Assembly: GCA_947625225.1 (NCBI GenBank)
Contig: CANQNQ010000008.1
Span: 1-51,027, forward strand
DNA length: 51,027 nt
Direction of reading: 5' to 3'
Source: an uncultured Clostridia bacterium
GTDB taxonomy: Bacteria; Bacillota; Clostridia; Christensenellales; CAG-917
The notes below the pieces were generated by a model. The model saw nothing but the letters and a program-made list of their open reading frames with translations. It did no database searches and was not told the DNA's origin. The translations under genes were made by a program, and so were the position numbers. Position 1 is the stretch's first letter. Each line of letters starts with the position of its first letter. This document shows positions 33,051-40,704 of this stretch, in pieces.

Positions 33051-35003
33051 ATGAGTAAACAAGCTTCTGCCGCCGTTGACAACGGCGCACCCAAAAAGTC
33101 GTTTCTCCACAAGATCTTCGGCTCCACGCCGGGCGACGGAGAAATGCAGCCCAAAGAGGGCTTGAGTTTTTCCATCTGCGGATTTGGTCAGAACCTCATC
33201 TGCACGATAGTCGGCTCCTATCTTACCGTCTTTATGACGGACGCGATAGGATTCAGCGCAATTGCGGTCGCACTGCTTATGCTGTTCGCGCGCATCTACG
33301 ACGCCGCCAATGACCCGATCATGGGCTCCATCGTGGACAGAACGCGTACAAAATGGGGCAAATGCCGTCCTTACCTCAAGTGGATGGCGGTGCCCATCAT
33401 GGTGATGACCATATTGTGCTTCCTGCCCTGGTATCCCAACAATCCCGGCGGCTTTGCGGCGGTGACGATAGTATACCTCATCTGGGGTATGGTGTACACT
33501 GTCGCGGACGTGCCTTATTGGGGACTGTCCACGGCAATGTCCAACGATACATACCGTCGCGGCAACATGCTGACGGTGGCGCGTCTGTTCTGCACGTTGG
33601 GCGCAGGTCTTGTGACGATCATCGTTCCTATGATCACCTCCAACATGACCGCCGCTACCACTGCCGACACGACGACTTATCAAAATCTTATCACTTCGAT
33701 CGAGAACATCTACCGCAACGTCAATGGCATCAAGGCCGCAGAGAACGTCAATATGACGGCTATCCTTGCCGGCATACCGAACATTCAGAATTGGTTTGAC
33801 GGAGTAAAGGGCAGCATTTCTACGGAGCTTGTCAAGGCGTTTACGGACGCTCAGGCGGCGGTCGTCAAACTCAACACAGGCATTGTTTCCGGCGCGGATC
33901 TGACAAATGCCATCAACAGCTCCATCGGCGCAACTCAGGACTCCTTGAAGTACATCTACTTTGTCGCCGCAATCGTGTGCTGCGTGATAGCGTTGCCGCT
34001 GTTCTTTGTCGGCTTCAAAAACACGGTCGAGCGCAACCAGACGCTGGAAGCTCCTCCTTCCCTCAAACACAACCTCAAGTTGTTGTTCAAGAACAAGCCC
34101 CTCATGCTCATCGTGCTTTCCGGTATCGGCGGTGCGGCGAGGATGCTGTTTACCTACACGGGCGGCCTGTACTTTGCAAAGTACGTCATGGCTGACGTCG
34201 GCTTCTCCATCATACCGGGCGTGTTCGAGTTCAAGGGCGAGGCGCTGTACACCATCTTTACTCTGGCGGTCGTGCCCGGCGGACTTGTAGCGTCGCTGCT
34301 GGTGCCTTACTTCACCAAGAAGGTGGGCAAGCGCAACACATACATCTGGTCGCATATAGCGGGCGGCATTGCGATGCTCATCGCGTTCCTCGTGCCGTAT
34401 ATGTGCGGAGATCAGGGCAACTACACCCATCCCGCAACTCTTGCGTGCCTCATCGTCGCGCTGGTCATCGCGGGCGTGCCTACGGGCTTTGGCAACATAA
34501 TTACCTACGCGATGATAGGCGACACCGTCGAATACCTCGAGCTGACCACCGGCGAGAGAGCGGAAGGCATATGCTTCGCAATGCAGACGCTCATCAACAA
34601 AGTCGGTATGGCGGTCGGCGCATTCGTGGGCGTGCTGGCATACTACTTCGCGGGCATTGAAAACAACAACGCCGCGGCATTGACGGAGGAAAACAAGGAT
34701 ACGATGTGGATCATCCTTATGCTTGTCGCGACGATATCTTTCTTCCTGACGGTCATCCCGCTCTTCTTCTACAAGTTCAACGAGAAGCAGCAGCAGGAGG
34801 CAGTTGCCGAAATAAAGAGGAGAAAGGAAGCCGCTGCGGCCGAGGGCCATGCGGGCGAGAACGTGTTCAGCGGCGGAAGCGCAGCGATCGAGGCTGCGAC
34901 CGAGGGCTATGCGGGCGAGAACGCGTTCAGCGGCGGAAGCGCAGACGCGGTCGAGTTCGTCGAGGTCGAAAAGATCTCAGACGATACCGACGATAACAAC
35001 TAA
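33051..35003 (+). CDS. GPH-family sugar:cation symporter
   Basis: The protein has 650 residues, against about 450-500 for typical members. The GPH/MFS signature DAANDPIMGSIVDRTRTKWG near residue 85 and RPYLKW follow the first helices, and about 12 membrane segments are visible. Two additions explain the extra length. One is an extracytoplasmic insert of about 85 residues (about 200-290, polar, N-rich) between helices 6 and 7. The other is a Glu/Ala/Gly-rich cytoplasmic tail containing a tandem 20-residue repeat (EGxAGENxFSGGSA). The substrate is a glycoside, pentose or hexuronide by family. GGGGAG precedes the ATG at 33051. Confidence 0.88.
   Translation: MSKQASAAVDNGAPKKSFLHKIFGSTPGDGEMQPKEGLSFSICGFGQNLICTIVGSYLTVFMTDAIGFSAIAVALLMLFARIYDAANDPIMGSIVDRTRTKWGKCRPYLKWMAVPIMVMTILCFLPWYPNNPGGFAAVTIVYLIWGMVYTVADVPYWGLSTAMSNDTYRRGNMLTVARLFCTLGAGLVTIIVPMITSNMTAATTADTTTYQNLITSIENIYRNVNGIKAAENVNMTAILAGIPNIQNWFDGVKGSISTELVKAFTDAQAAVVKLNTGIVSGADLTNAINSSIGATQDSLKYIYFVAAIVCCVIALPLFFVGFKNTVERNQTLEAPPSLKHNLKLLFKNKPLMLIVLSGIGGAARMLFTYTGGLYFAKYVMADVGFSIIPGVFEFKGEALYTIFTLAVVPGGLVASLLVPYFTKKVGKRNTYIWSHIAGGIAMLIAFLVPYMCGDQGNYTHPATLACLIVALVIAGVPTGFGNIITYAMIGDTVEYLELTTGERAEGICFAMQTLINKVGMAVGAFVGVLAYYFAGIENNNAAALTEENKDTMWIILMLVATISFFLTVIPLFFYKFNEKQQQEAVAEIKRRKEAAAAEGHAGENVFSGGSAAIEAATEGYAGENAFSGGSADAVEFVEVEKISDDTDDNN
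34836..34955 (+). repeat. tandem 60-bp duplication in the symporter tail
   Basis: Two adjacent 60-bp units (34836-34895 and 34896-34955) share most bases, including GCGGGCGAGAACG and TTCAGCGGCGGAAGCGCAG. Each encodes a 20-residue unit EGxAGENxFSGGSA. Confidence 0.85.
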
Positions 35004-35017
35004 GCCATATTGCGCGG

Positions 35018-35047
35018 CCCCGCTGTTCCGGATATGTTACAGCGGGG
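35018..35047 (+). terminator. hairpin after the symporter gene
   Basis: CCCCGCTGT and ACAGCGGGG pair around a 12-nt loop; a weak T tract follows after 6 nt. Confidence 0.6.
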
Positions 35048-35085
35048 TCGAAGTTTTATAAAGAATTTTATTTACAAGGAGGGTA

Positions 35086-35117
35086 GTATCCGCGCCTGAC
35101 TGTGATACTTATTTTTT
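35086..35117 (+). other. small hairpin with T run in the marR leader
   Basis: AGTATC (35086) pairs with GATACT (35104), followed by TATTTTTT. An unattached AAGGAGGG stands just before it (35077-35084) with no start codon at the right distance. It could attenuate MarR expression; this is tentative. Confidence 0.3.
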
Positions 35118-35136
35118 ATCGGATGCTTGATTGCTT

Positions 35137-35580
35137 ATGGCAGACAATCAAATCGCGGTAAGCACATTTATGTTGGCTTCCTGCAAAAAAATTCTGCGTA
35201 TTTACACAGATTATGTTGAGAGCGCGCTGGACGGCTACGACCTATCGCCCAACGAGATAATCGTGCTGTCAAGCCTTGGCACCTCGTCCACCGCAAGCCA
35301 GATAGCCGCGGACTTCGACGTGTCAAAAGCGCTGGTCTCGCGCAGCGTAAAGAGGCTGAAAACGCTTAATTATATCACAGTCGCCATCTCCGAGACGGAC
35401 AAGCGCGAGCAGCTGCTTACGCTTACCGAGGAGGGGCGCGCCATTGCCGATAAAATAGAGCGCGCCAACGTGCGTTTTGGCTATTCCGCGCTCGATCGCA
35501 TGACGGAGGATCAGCGCAACGCCCTCAGAATGATGCTTAAACTTATCGTACGCAATCTGGACAACGGAGGTAACGCATGA
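35137..35580 (+). CDS. MarR-family transcriptional regulator
   Basis: The protein has 147 residues. A winged helix-turn-helix is visible: LSPNEIIVLSSLG, TASQIAADFDVSKALVSRSV (recognition helix) and the wing with ETDKREQLLTLTEEG. The ligand is unknown. The ribosome site before the ATG at 35137 is weak. Its stop codon overlaps the next gene's start as ATGA, so it is coupled to the M28-like membrane protein, its likely regulatory target or partner. Confidence 0.88.
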   Translation: MADNQIAVSTFMLASCKKILRIYTDYVESALDGYDLSPNEIIVLSSLGTSSTASQIAADFDVSKALVSRSVKRLKTLNYITVAISETDKREQLLTLTEEGRAIADKIERANVRFGYSALDRMTEDQRNALRMMLKLIVRNLDNGGNA

Positions 35581-36884
35581 GCGAAAACTCAGGACAATTC
35601 GGCGCCAACGACTTCAGTGCAAAGATAAAATACTTATGCAAAAAATTTCCCAAGCGCGAGGCGGGCAGCGACAGCGAACGCGCCGCTTCGGATCTCATTG
35701 CGGAAAAATTGAGTTCCTGCGCGGAAGTCACAAAGGAGGATTTTGCAGTCTTTCCGTCCGCGCATATGAGCTGGACGATCATTTCCACGACGGCGATAAT
35801 TTTGGCGTACGCGGCGTACTTTTTCTCCACGCTGGTGGCGGCGACGCTGCTTGTTGTGGCGTGCGCGGTGTACGTGGGCGAGTATATGCTGTGCAAGCGA
35901 CTGCTCGATCCGCTCTTTAAGAAGGCAATGTCCCAAAATGTGACGGCGGTCAGACGCTCAAGCGAGGAGGCCAGGCGTAGGCTTTACTTTGTCGCGCACG
36001 TGGACGCCACGCGCGAATGGCGTATAAAGAGGCGTTTCGGCGGGGTGATGTTCATCATCCAGCGCGTAAGCAACGTCGTCGGCGTCGTGTATCTCACCGC
36101 CATAACCGTGGCGCGTTGGGCGTTGGTCGGCGGCGTAGGCGCCGGCATCGCCGAGGGCGTCATGCTGTGGATGGGCGTTGCGGGAAGCATATTCCTGTTC
36201 ACATTTTTTGCGACATACTTCTTTATTGACCCCAAAAACGTGGTGGACGGCGCAAACGACGGACTCAGCGGCGTAGCGGTCGCTACCACGGTACTCCGCG
36301 CAATGGAGGAAAAGGGCATACGCCTCAAGGACACCGACGTGGGCGTTATACTCACGGGCGGAAGCAGCTGCGGGCTTCGCGGCGCAAAGGCGTGGTGCGA
36401 CGCTCACGCGCATGAGACAGACGGGGATAACACCATGTTTGTTGCGCTCAACTGCCTCAGGGAGGCGAACGCCATCAACATCGACACCGTGGAGATGAAT
36501 TGGATCGTCAAAAACGACAAGGACGCGATAGACTCCGCGCGTAAAGCGGCTGAGGCGGCGGGGGTGAAATGCTCCGCGAAGCGCATCCCGTTTGGTAGTA
36601 CCACGGACGCCGCGGCTTTTACGCAGGCGGGACTGAAGAGCGTCAGCATAACCGCGATGGACCGCAACCTTCCAGACTACTATCGCACAAGATACGACTC
36701 CTACGACAACCTCAGCGAGGAGTGCATGGAAAACTGCTTCAGGCTGCTGTTGGGCATTGTGGAGCAGTACTCCGGCGAGGAAGTGCTGTCCCGATTTGAC
36801 TTTGCGGAGGCGGAACCTTTGGACCCCGAGATCCCCGCGACTCGGAAAGATGAACTGCCGTCCGAGGAACAAGCGGAACAGTAA
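35577..36884 (+). CDS. M28-fold membrane protein, probably an inactive peptidase
   Basis: The protein has 435 residues. An N-terminal M28-type segment (about 1-55) is interrupted by two membrane spans (about 65-105) and, after AHVDATREW near residue 140, by two more (about 165-215). The M28 core then resumes with DGANDGLSGVAV near residue 225. The catalytic pair that reads TGSEEAGLRGAKA in active relatives reads TGGSSCGLRGAKA here, and the final metal His of YYHTR reads YYRTR. Two metal or catalytic positions are therefore lost, so it is probably a pseudo-enzyme with a binding role. It is translationally coupled to MarR and ends in a strong terminator. Confidence 0.75.
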   Translation: MSENSGQFGANDFSAKIKYLCKKFPKREAGSDSERAASDLIAEKLSSCAEVTKEDFAVFPSAHMSWTIISTTAIILAYAAYFFSTLVAATLLVVACAVYVGEYMLCKRLLDPLFKKAMSQNVTAVRRSSEEARRRLYFVAHVDATREWRIKRRFGGVMFIIQRVSNVVGVVYLTAITVARWALVGGVGAGIAEGVMLWMGVAGSIFLFTFFATYFFIDPKNVVDGANDGLSGVAVATTVLRAMEEKGIRLKDTDVGVILTGGSSCGLRGAKAWCDAHAHETDGDNTMFVALNCLREANAINIDTVEMNWIVKNDKDAIDSARKAAEAAGVKCSAKRIPFGSTTDAAAFTQAGLKSVSITAMDRNLPDYYRTRYDSYDNLSEECMENCFRLLLGIVEQYSGEEVLSRFDFAEAEPLDPEIPATRKDELPSEEQAEQ

Positions 36885-36901
36885 GTAAGCATAAACAAAT
36901 C

Positions 36902-36926
36902 GCGGGAGCGCGCTCCCGCTTTTTTT
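36902..36926 (+). terminator. terminator after the marR-M28 operon
   Basis: GCGGGAGC and GCTCCCGC around a 2-nt centre, then seven T. Confidence 0.92.
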
Positions 36927-36930
36927 GTGC

Positions 36931-36958
36931 GAAAATTGCACCTGTATTGAGTTTTTTT
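36931..36958 (+). repeat. dispersed intergenic repeat, copy 6 of 11
   Basis: Core ATTGCACCTGTATTGAG followed by TTTTTTT, directly after the terminator. Confidence 0.7.
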
Positions 36959-37053
36959 AAGTTTTAGCGGGCGAGCACAGAATATAAATAAGTCAAATAC
37001 AAGCCGCGTTTTTTGCCGCGACAAAACACGATTTGAGCATTTTGCAATTGTTG

Positions 37054-37082
37054 TTGACAAATCGCATATATTTAGATAAAAT
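37054..37082 (+). promoter_or_regulatory. sigma-A promoter of adhE
   Basis: TTGACA, 17 bp, TAAAAT. The -35 lies within TTGTTGACAA, itself a short palindrome. Confidence 0.7.
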
Positions 37083-37103
37083 AATATCGATAATATTTTA
37101 TCG
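37075..37103. promoter_or_regulatory. palindromic operator over the adhE start site
   Basis: GATAAAAT (37075) and ATTTTATC (37095) flank a central ATCGAT; CGATAA-TATT-TTATCG (37088-37103) is a second symmetry. It covers the -10 box and start site, as expected of a repressor site. It does not match the Rex consensus TTGTTAAN4TTAACAA. Confidence 0.5.
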
Positions 37104-37137
37104 AAAAATACATGACCTAACGGTCAGGGGAGTTATT

Positions 37138-39738
37138 ATGAGCAAAAAGTATGTTGTAAACAGCGAGGAGAGCCTCAAACAACTTCTCTCGGAGGTGAGG
37201 GAGGCGCAAGCTAAATTTGCGACCTACACTCAGGAGCAGGTGGACGAGATCTTTTTCAGAGCCGCTATGGCAGCCAACCAGGCGAGGATACCGCTTGCCA
37301 AGATGGCTGTGGAGGAAACGGGCATGGGCGTCGTTGAGGACAAGGTGATCAAAAATCACTACGCCTCGGAGTACATCTACAATGCCTATCGCAACGTGCG
37401 CACGTGCGGCGTCATCGAGCACGACCCCGCCTTTGGCATCACCAAGATAGCGGAGCCGGTGGGCGTGCTGGCGGCGGTGGTACCCACCACTAACCCCACT
37501 TCCACGGCGATTTTTAAGTCGTTGCTTGCCTTAAAGACGCGCAACGGCATCATCTTTTCGCCCCATCCGCGCGCAAAGAAGTGCACCATAGAGGCGGCGC
37601 GCATAGTGTATGAAGCCGCCGTCAAGGCGGGCGCGCCGGAGGGCATAATCGCTTGGGTGGACGAGCCTACGGTCGCTCTGTCCGCGCAGCTGATGAAAGA
37701 GGCGGATCTTATACTTGCCACGGGCGGTCCGGGCATGGTCAAGGCGGCATACAGCAGCGGCAAACCCGCCGTCGGCGTGGGCGCGGGCAACACCCCCGCA
37801 ATTGTGGACGAAAGCGCGGACATCGTGTTGGCGGCATCCTCGATTTTGCATTCCAAGACGTTTGACAACGGCATGATTTGCGCAAGCGAGCAATCCGTCA
37901 TCGTGCTTAAGGGCGTGTATGACGCTTTCAAAAAGGAGATGAAGGCGCGCGGCGCGTACTTCCTGTCCGACAAGGAAGCGGATATGGTGCGCAAGACCAT
38001 AATCATCAACGGCGCGCTCAACGCAAAGATAGTGGGACAATCCGCTTGCGCCATCGCAAAGCTCAGCGGATTTGACGCTCCCGAAGGCACAAAGGTGCTG
38101 GTGGGCGAGGTGGACAGCGTGGACCTCAGCGAGGAGTTCGCGCATGAAAAACTGTCCCCCGTGCTTGCTATGTACAAGGCAAAGGACTTCGACGACGCGC
38201 TTAAGAAGGCGTCAAAGCTTATTGATGACGGCGGACTTGGTCACACTTCGTCGCTGTACATCAACTCCATCACCCAAAAGGAAAAGATGGAGAAGTGGGA
38301 GGGCGCGATGCGCACCTGCCGTATGCTGGTCAACACGCCGTCGTCGCAGGGCGGCATAGGCGACATCTACAACTTTGCGCTCACCCCGTCGCTCACCCTC
38401 GGCTGCGGAAGCTGGGGCGGCAACAGCGTAAGCGAAAACGTGGGAGTCAAGCACCTCATCAACATCAAAACAGTCGCGGAAAGGAGAGAAAATATGCTGT
38501 GGTTCAGGGCACCTCAAAAGGTGTATTTCAAAAAGGGCTGCCTGCCCGTCGCGCTAAGAGAGCTTAGCACCGTATACAACAAGAAAAAGGCGTTTATCGT
38601 CACCGATACCTTCCTTTATCAAAACGGATATACCAAGCCCATCACCGACAAGCTGGACGAGATGGGCATCACGCACACCACTTTCTTCAACGTGGCGCCC
38701 GACCCGACGCTCGCCTGCGCAAAGGAGGGCACTGCCGCAATGCGCGCGTTCGCTCCCGACACGATAATCGCCATCGGCGGCGGCTCCGCAATGGACGCGG
38801 GCAAGATAATGTGGGTGATGTACGAGCATCCCGAAGTGGACTTCCTCGACCTCGCCATGCGCTTTATGGACATTCGCAAGAGGGTGTACACCTTCCCCAA
38901 GATGGGCGAGAAGGCGACGTTTATCGCCATCCCCACCTCAGCGGGCACGGGCAGTGAAGTCACGCCGTTTGCGGTCATCACCGACGAAAAATCCGGCGTA
39001 AAATATCCTCTTGCCGACTACGAGCTTATGCCCAACATCGCTATCGTCGACGCGGATATGATGATGAACGCGCCCAAGGGACTCACCGCAGCAAGCGGCA
39101 TCGACGCCGTCACGCACGCGCTTGAAGCGTATGCGTCCATGATGGCGACCGACTTCACCGACGGTATTGCGCTCAGATCCCTCAAAATGATATTCGAGTA
39201 TCTACCCCGCGCGTACGACAACGGTCCGAACGACCCCATCGCGAGAGAAAAGATGGGGCACGCCGCAACTATGGCGGGCATGGCGTTTGCAAACGCGTTC
39301 CTTGGCGTATGCCACTCCATGGCGCACAAGCTGGGCGCATTCCATCACCTGCCTCACGGCGTAGCCAACGCTCTGATGATAGACGAAGTGCTGCGCTTCA
39401 ACGCCGCCGAGATACCTCCCAAGATGGGCACATTCCCGCAATACGACCATCCGCACACGCTGGCAAGATACGCGGAAGTCGCGGATTATCTGGGCATAAA
39501 GGGCAAAAACGACAGCGAGAAGCTGGACAACCTCATCGCCGCCATCGACGAGCTCAAGGCAAAAGTAGGCATCAAGCCCACCATCAAGGACTATGGCGTG
39601 GACGAGCAACACTTCCTCGACACCCTCGACGCGATGGTGGAGCAGGCGTTTGACGACCAATGCACGGGCGCCAATCCCAGATACCCGCTGATGAGCGAAA
39701 TCAAACAAATGTATCTCAACGCCTACTATGGCAAATAA
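37138..39738 (+). CDS. adhE: bifunctional acetaldehyde/alcohol dehydrogenase AdhE
   Basis: The protein has 866 residues. The N-terminal CoA-acylating aldehyde dehydrogenase (1-450) carries the catalytic Cys in DNGMICASEQS near residue 246. The C-terminal iron-dependent alcohol dehydrogenase (about 455-866) has the NAD motif AIGGGSAMDAGK near residue 543, THALEAY near residue 661, and HSMAHKLGAFHHLPHG near residue 725 for iron. It reduces acetyl-CoA to ethanol, reoxidising two NADH in fermentation. GGGGAG lies 5 nt before the ATG at 37138; in-frame codons upstream to 37033 cover the promoter and are not translated. The kinase gene downstream follows after 10 nt. Confidence 0.97.
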   Translation: MSKKYVVNSEESLKQLLSEVREAQAKFATYTQEQVDEIFFRAAMAANQARIPLAKMAVEETGMGVVEDKVIKNHYASEYIYNAYRNVRTCGVIEHDPAFGITKIAEPVGVLAAVVPTTNPTSTAIFKSLLALKTRNGIIFSPHPRAKKCTIEAARIVYEAAVKAGAPEGIIAWVDEPTVALSAQLMKEADLILATGGPGMVKAAYSSGKPAVGVGAGNTPAIVDESADIVLAASSILHSKTFDNGMICASEQSVIVLKGVYDAFKKEMKARGAYFLSDKEADMVRKTIIINGALNAKIVGQSACAIAKLSGFDAPEGTKVLVGEVDSVDLSEEFAHEKLSPVLAMYKAKDFDDALKKASKLIDDGGLGHTSSLYINSITQKEKMEKWEGAMRTCRMLVNTPSSQGGIGDIYNFALTPSLTLGCGSWGGNSVSENVGVKHLINIKTVAERRENMLWFRAPQKVYFKKGCLPVALRELSTVYNKKKAFIVTDTFLYQNGYTKPITDKLDEMGITHTTFFNVAPDPTLACAKEGTAAMRAFAPDTIIAIGGGSAMDAGKIMWVMYEHPEVDFLDLAMRFMDIRKRVYTFPKMGEKATFIAIPTSAGTGSEVTPFAVITDEKSGVKYPLADYELMPNIAIVDADMMMNAPKGLTAASGIDAVTHALEAYASMMATDFTDGIALRSLKMIFEYLPRAYDNGPNDPIAREKMGHAATMAGMAFANAFLGVCHSMAHKLGAFHHLPHGVANALMIDEVLRFNAAEIPPKMGTFPQYDHPHTLARYAEVADYLGIKGKNDSEKLDNLIAAIDELKAKVGIKPTIKDYGVDEQHFLDTLDAMVEQAFDDQCTGANPRYPLMSEIKQMYLNAYYGK

Positions 39739-39748
39739 GGAGGAAAAT

Positions 39749-40498
39749 ATGGACCTGACTCACGTTATTGCTCAAAGACCGTCTAAAAAAATATACGTAG
39801 ACGGCGACAAAGTCATCAAACTGTTTGACAATAATTTCGCAAAGTCTGACATCCTCAACGAGGCGCTCAACCAGGCGCGCGTGGAGGATACGGGCATCAA
39901 CGCGCCGCACATCCACGAAGTCACCAAGATCGACGGGCAGTGGGCGATAGTCATGGACTACATTCCCGGCAAGACCCTCGCGCAGCTGATGGAGGAAAAT
40001 CCCGGCAAGATCAACGAATACCTCGAGCAATTTGTCGCGCTGCAGAGATATATGCACGCCTTCCGCGCGCCCAACCTCAACAAGCTGAAGGACAAGATGT
40101 CCCGCAAGATAGACGAAACCACGCTTGACAGCACCATCAAGTACGAGTTGCACACCCGCCTTGAGGGCATGCCCGTCAAGCGCAAGCTGTGCCACGGCGA
40201 CTTCAATCCCAGCAACATCATCGTGCGCCCCGACGGCGTGATGTTCATCATCGACTGGTCGCACGCAACGCAGGGCAACGCGGGCGCGGACGTCGCGAGG
40301 ACGTATCTGCTGTTTGTGCTGGAGGGAAAGCAGGAACTTGCCGAAAGCTACCTGCGCCTGTTCTGCAAAAAGTCCGGCATGTCGCGCAAGTACATCAACT
40401 CCTGGCTGCCCATCGTCGCCGCTTCGCAATCGGTGAAGGGCAAAAAGGAGGAGATCGAGATCTTGCACAAGTGGGCAAACGTCGTCGAATTTAACTGA
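39749..40498 (+). CDS. APH-type small-molecule phosphotransferase
   Basis: The protein has 249 residues. It has the kinase-like fold of aminoglycoside/choline phosphotransferases: an ATP-binding lobe with KIYVDGDKVIKLF, a hinge MDYIPGKTL near residue 70, the catalytic loop CHGDFNPSN at about 148-156 and the metal motif IIDW near residue 167. The substrate could be a sugar, a methylthioribose-type metabolite or a drug; nothing here decides. AAGGAGG inside the adhE end sets the ATG at 39749, so it is co-transcribed with adhE. A metabolic rather than resistance role seems likelier. Confidence 0.8.
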   Translation: MDLTHVIAQRPSKKIYVDGDKVIKLFDNNFAKSDILNEALNQARVEDTGINAPHIHEVTKIDGQWAIVMDYIPGKTLAQLMEENPGKINEYLEQFVALQRYMHAFRAPNLNKLKDKMSRKIDETTLDSTIKYELHTRLEGMPVKRKLCHGDFNPSNIIVRPDGVMFIIDWSHATQGNAGADVARTYLLFVLEGKQELAESYLRLFCKKSGMSRKYINSWLPIVAASQSVKGKKEEIEILHKWANVVEFN

Positions 40499-40499
40499 A

Positions 40500-40555
40500 A
40501 GTGCAATCTGTATTGAGTTTTTCCAAATAAAAACGCAATACATACCTGCAATTTG
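40500..40555. repeat. dispersed intergenic repeat, copy 7 of 11 (two-armed)
   Basis: TGTATTGAGTTTTT (40509-40522) and AAAAACGCAATACA (40529-40542) pair with one mismatch. Outer GTGCAAT and CCTGCAATTT extend the symmetry. It starts directly after the kinase stop codon. Confidence 0.75.
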
Positions 40556-40596
40556 GGCTGTTTTGCCGCCTGAAAAATTTATTGAAACAATGCGTG

Positions 40597-40621
40597 GGAG
40601 CCTTCCAAAGAGGGAGGCTCC
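40597..40621 (+). terminator. hairpin upstream of tyrS
   Basis: GGAGCCTTCC, loop AAAGA, GGGAGGCTCC (one G-T pair), then TCTTG. It lies before the tyrS promoter, so it ends the adhE transcript rather than acting as a tyrS attenuator. Confidence 0.65.
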
Positions 40622-40648
40622 TCTTGTATAAATACTACAGCAAATCTA

Positions 40649-40677
40649 TTGATAAAATGCGCGCATAGTGCTATAAT
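40649..40677 (+). promoter_or_regulatory. sigma-A promoter of tyrS
   Basis: TTGATA, 17 bp, TATAAT. The leader is only about 20 nt, too short for a T-box. Confidence 0.75.
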
Positions 40678-40704
40678 TTGCATATCAACAGTTTTGGAGA
40701 GCTT

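Noticed and set aside
32988..34850. Long minus-strand open frame (620 codons) opposite the GPH symporter
   Set aside because: Shadow of a real membrane-protein gene; His/Arg/Asp-rich composition and no ribosome site.
37040..37110. Rex operator at adhE
   Set aside because: No TTGTTAAN4TTAACAA-like sequence; TTGTTGACAA covers only one half and coincides with the -35 box.
39749..40498. Aminoglycoside-resistance gene
   Set aside because: The fold is right but the gene is embedded in a fermentation operon and the motif set is shared by many metabolic kinases.
40556..40704. T-box leader of tyrS
   Set aside because: The predicted promoter leaves a leader of only about 20 nt, there is no T-box sequence (GGTGG.ACCGCG type), and the hairpin at 40597 precedes the promoter.
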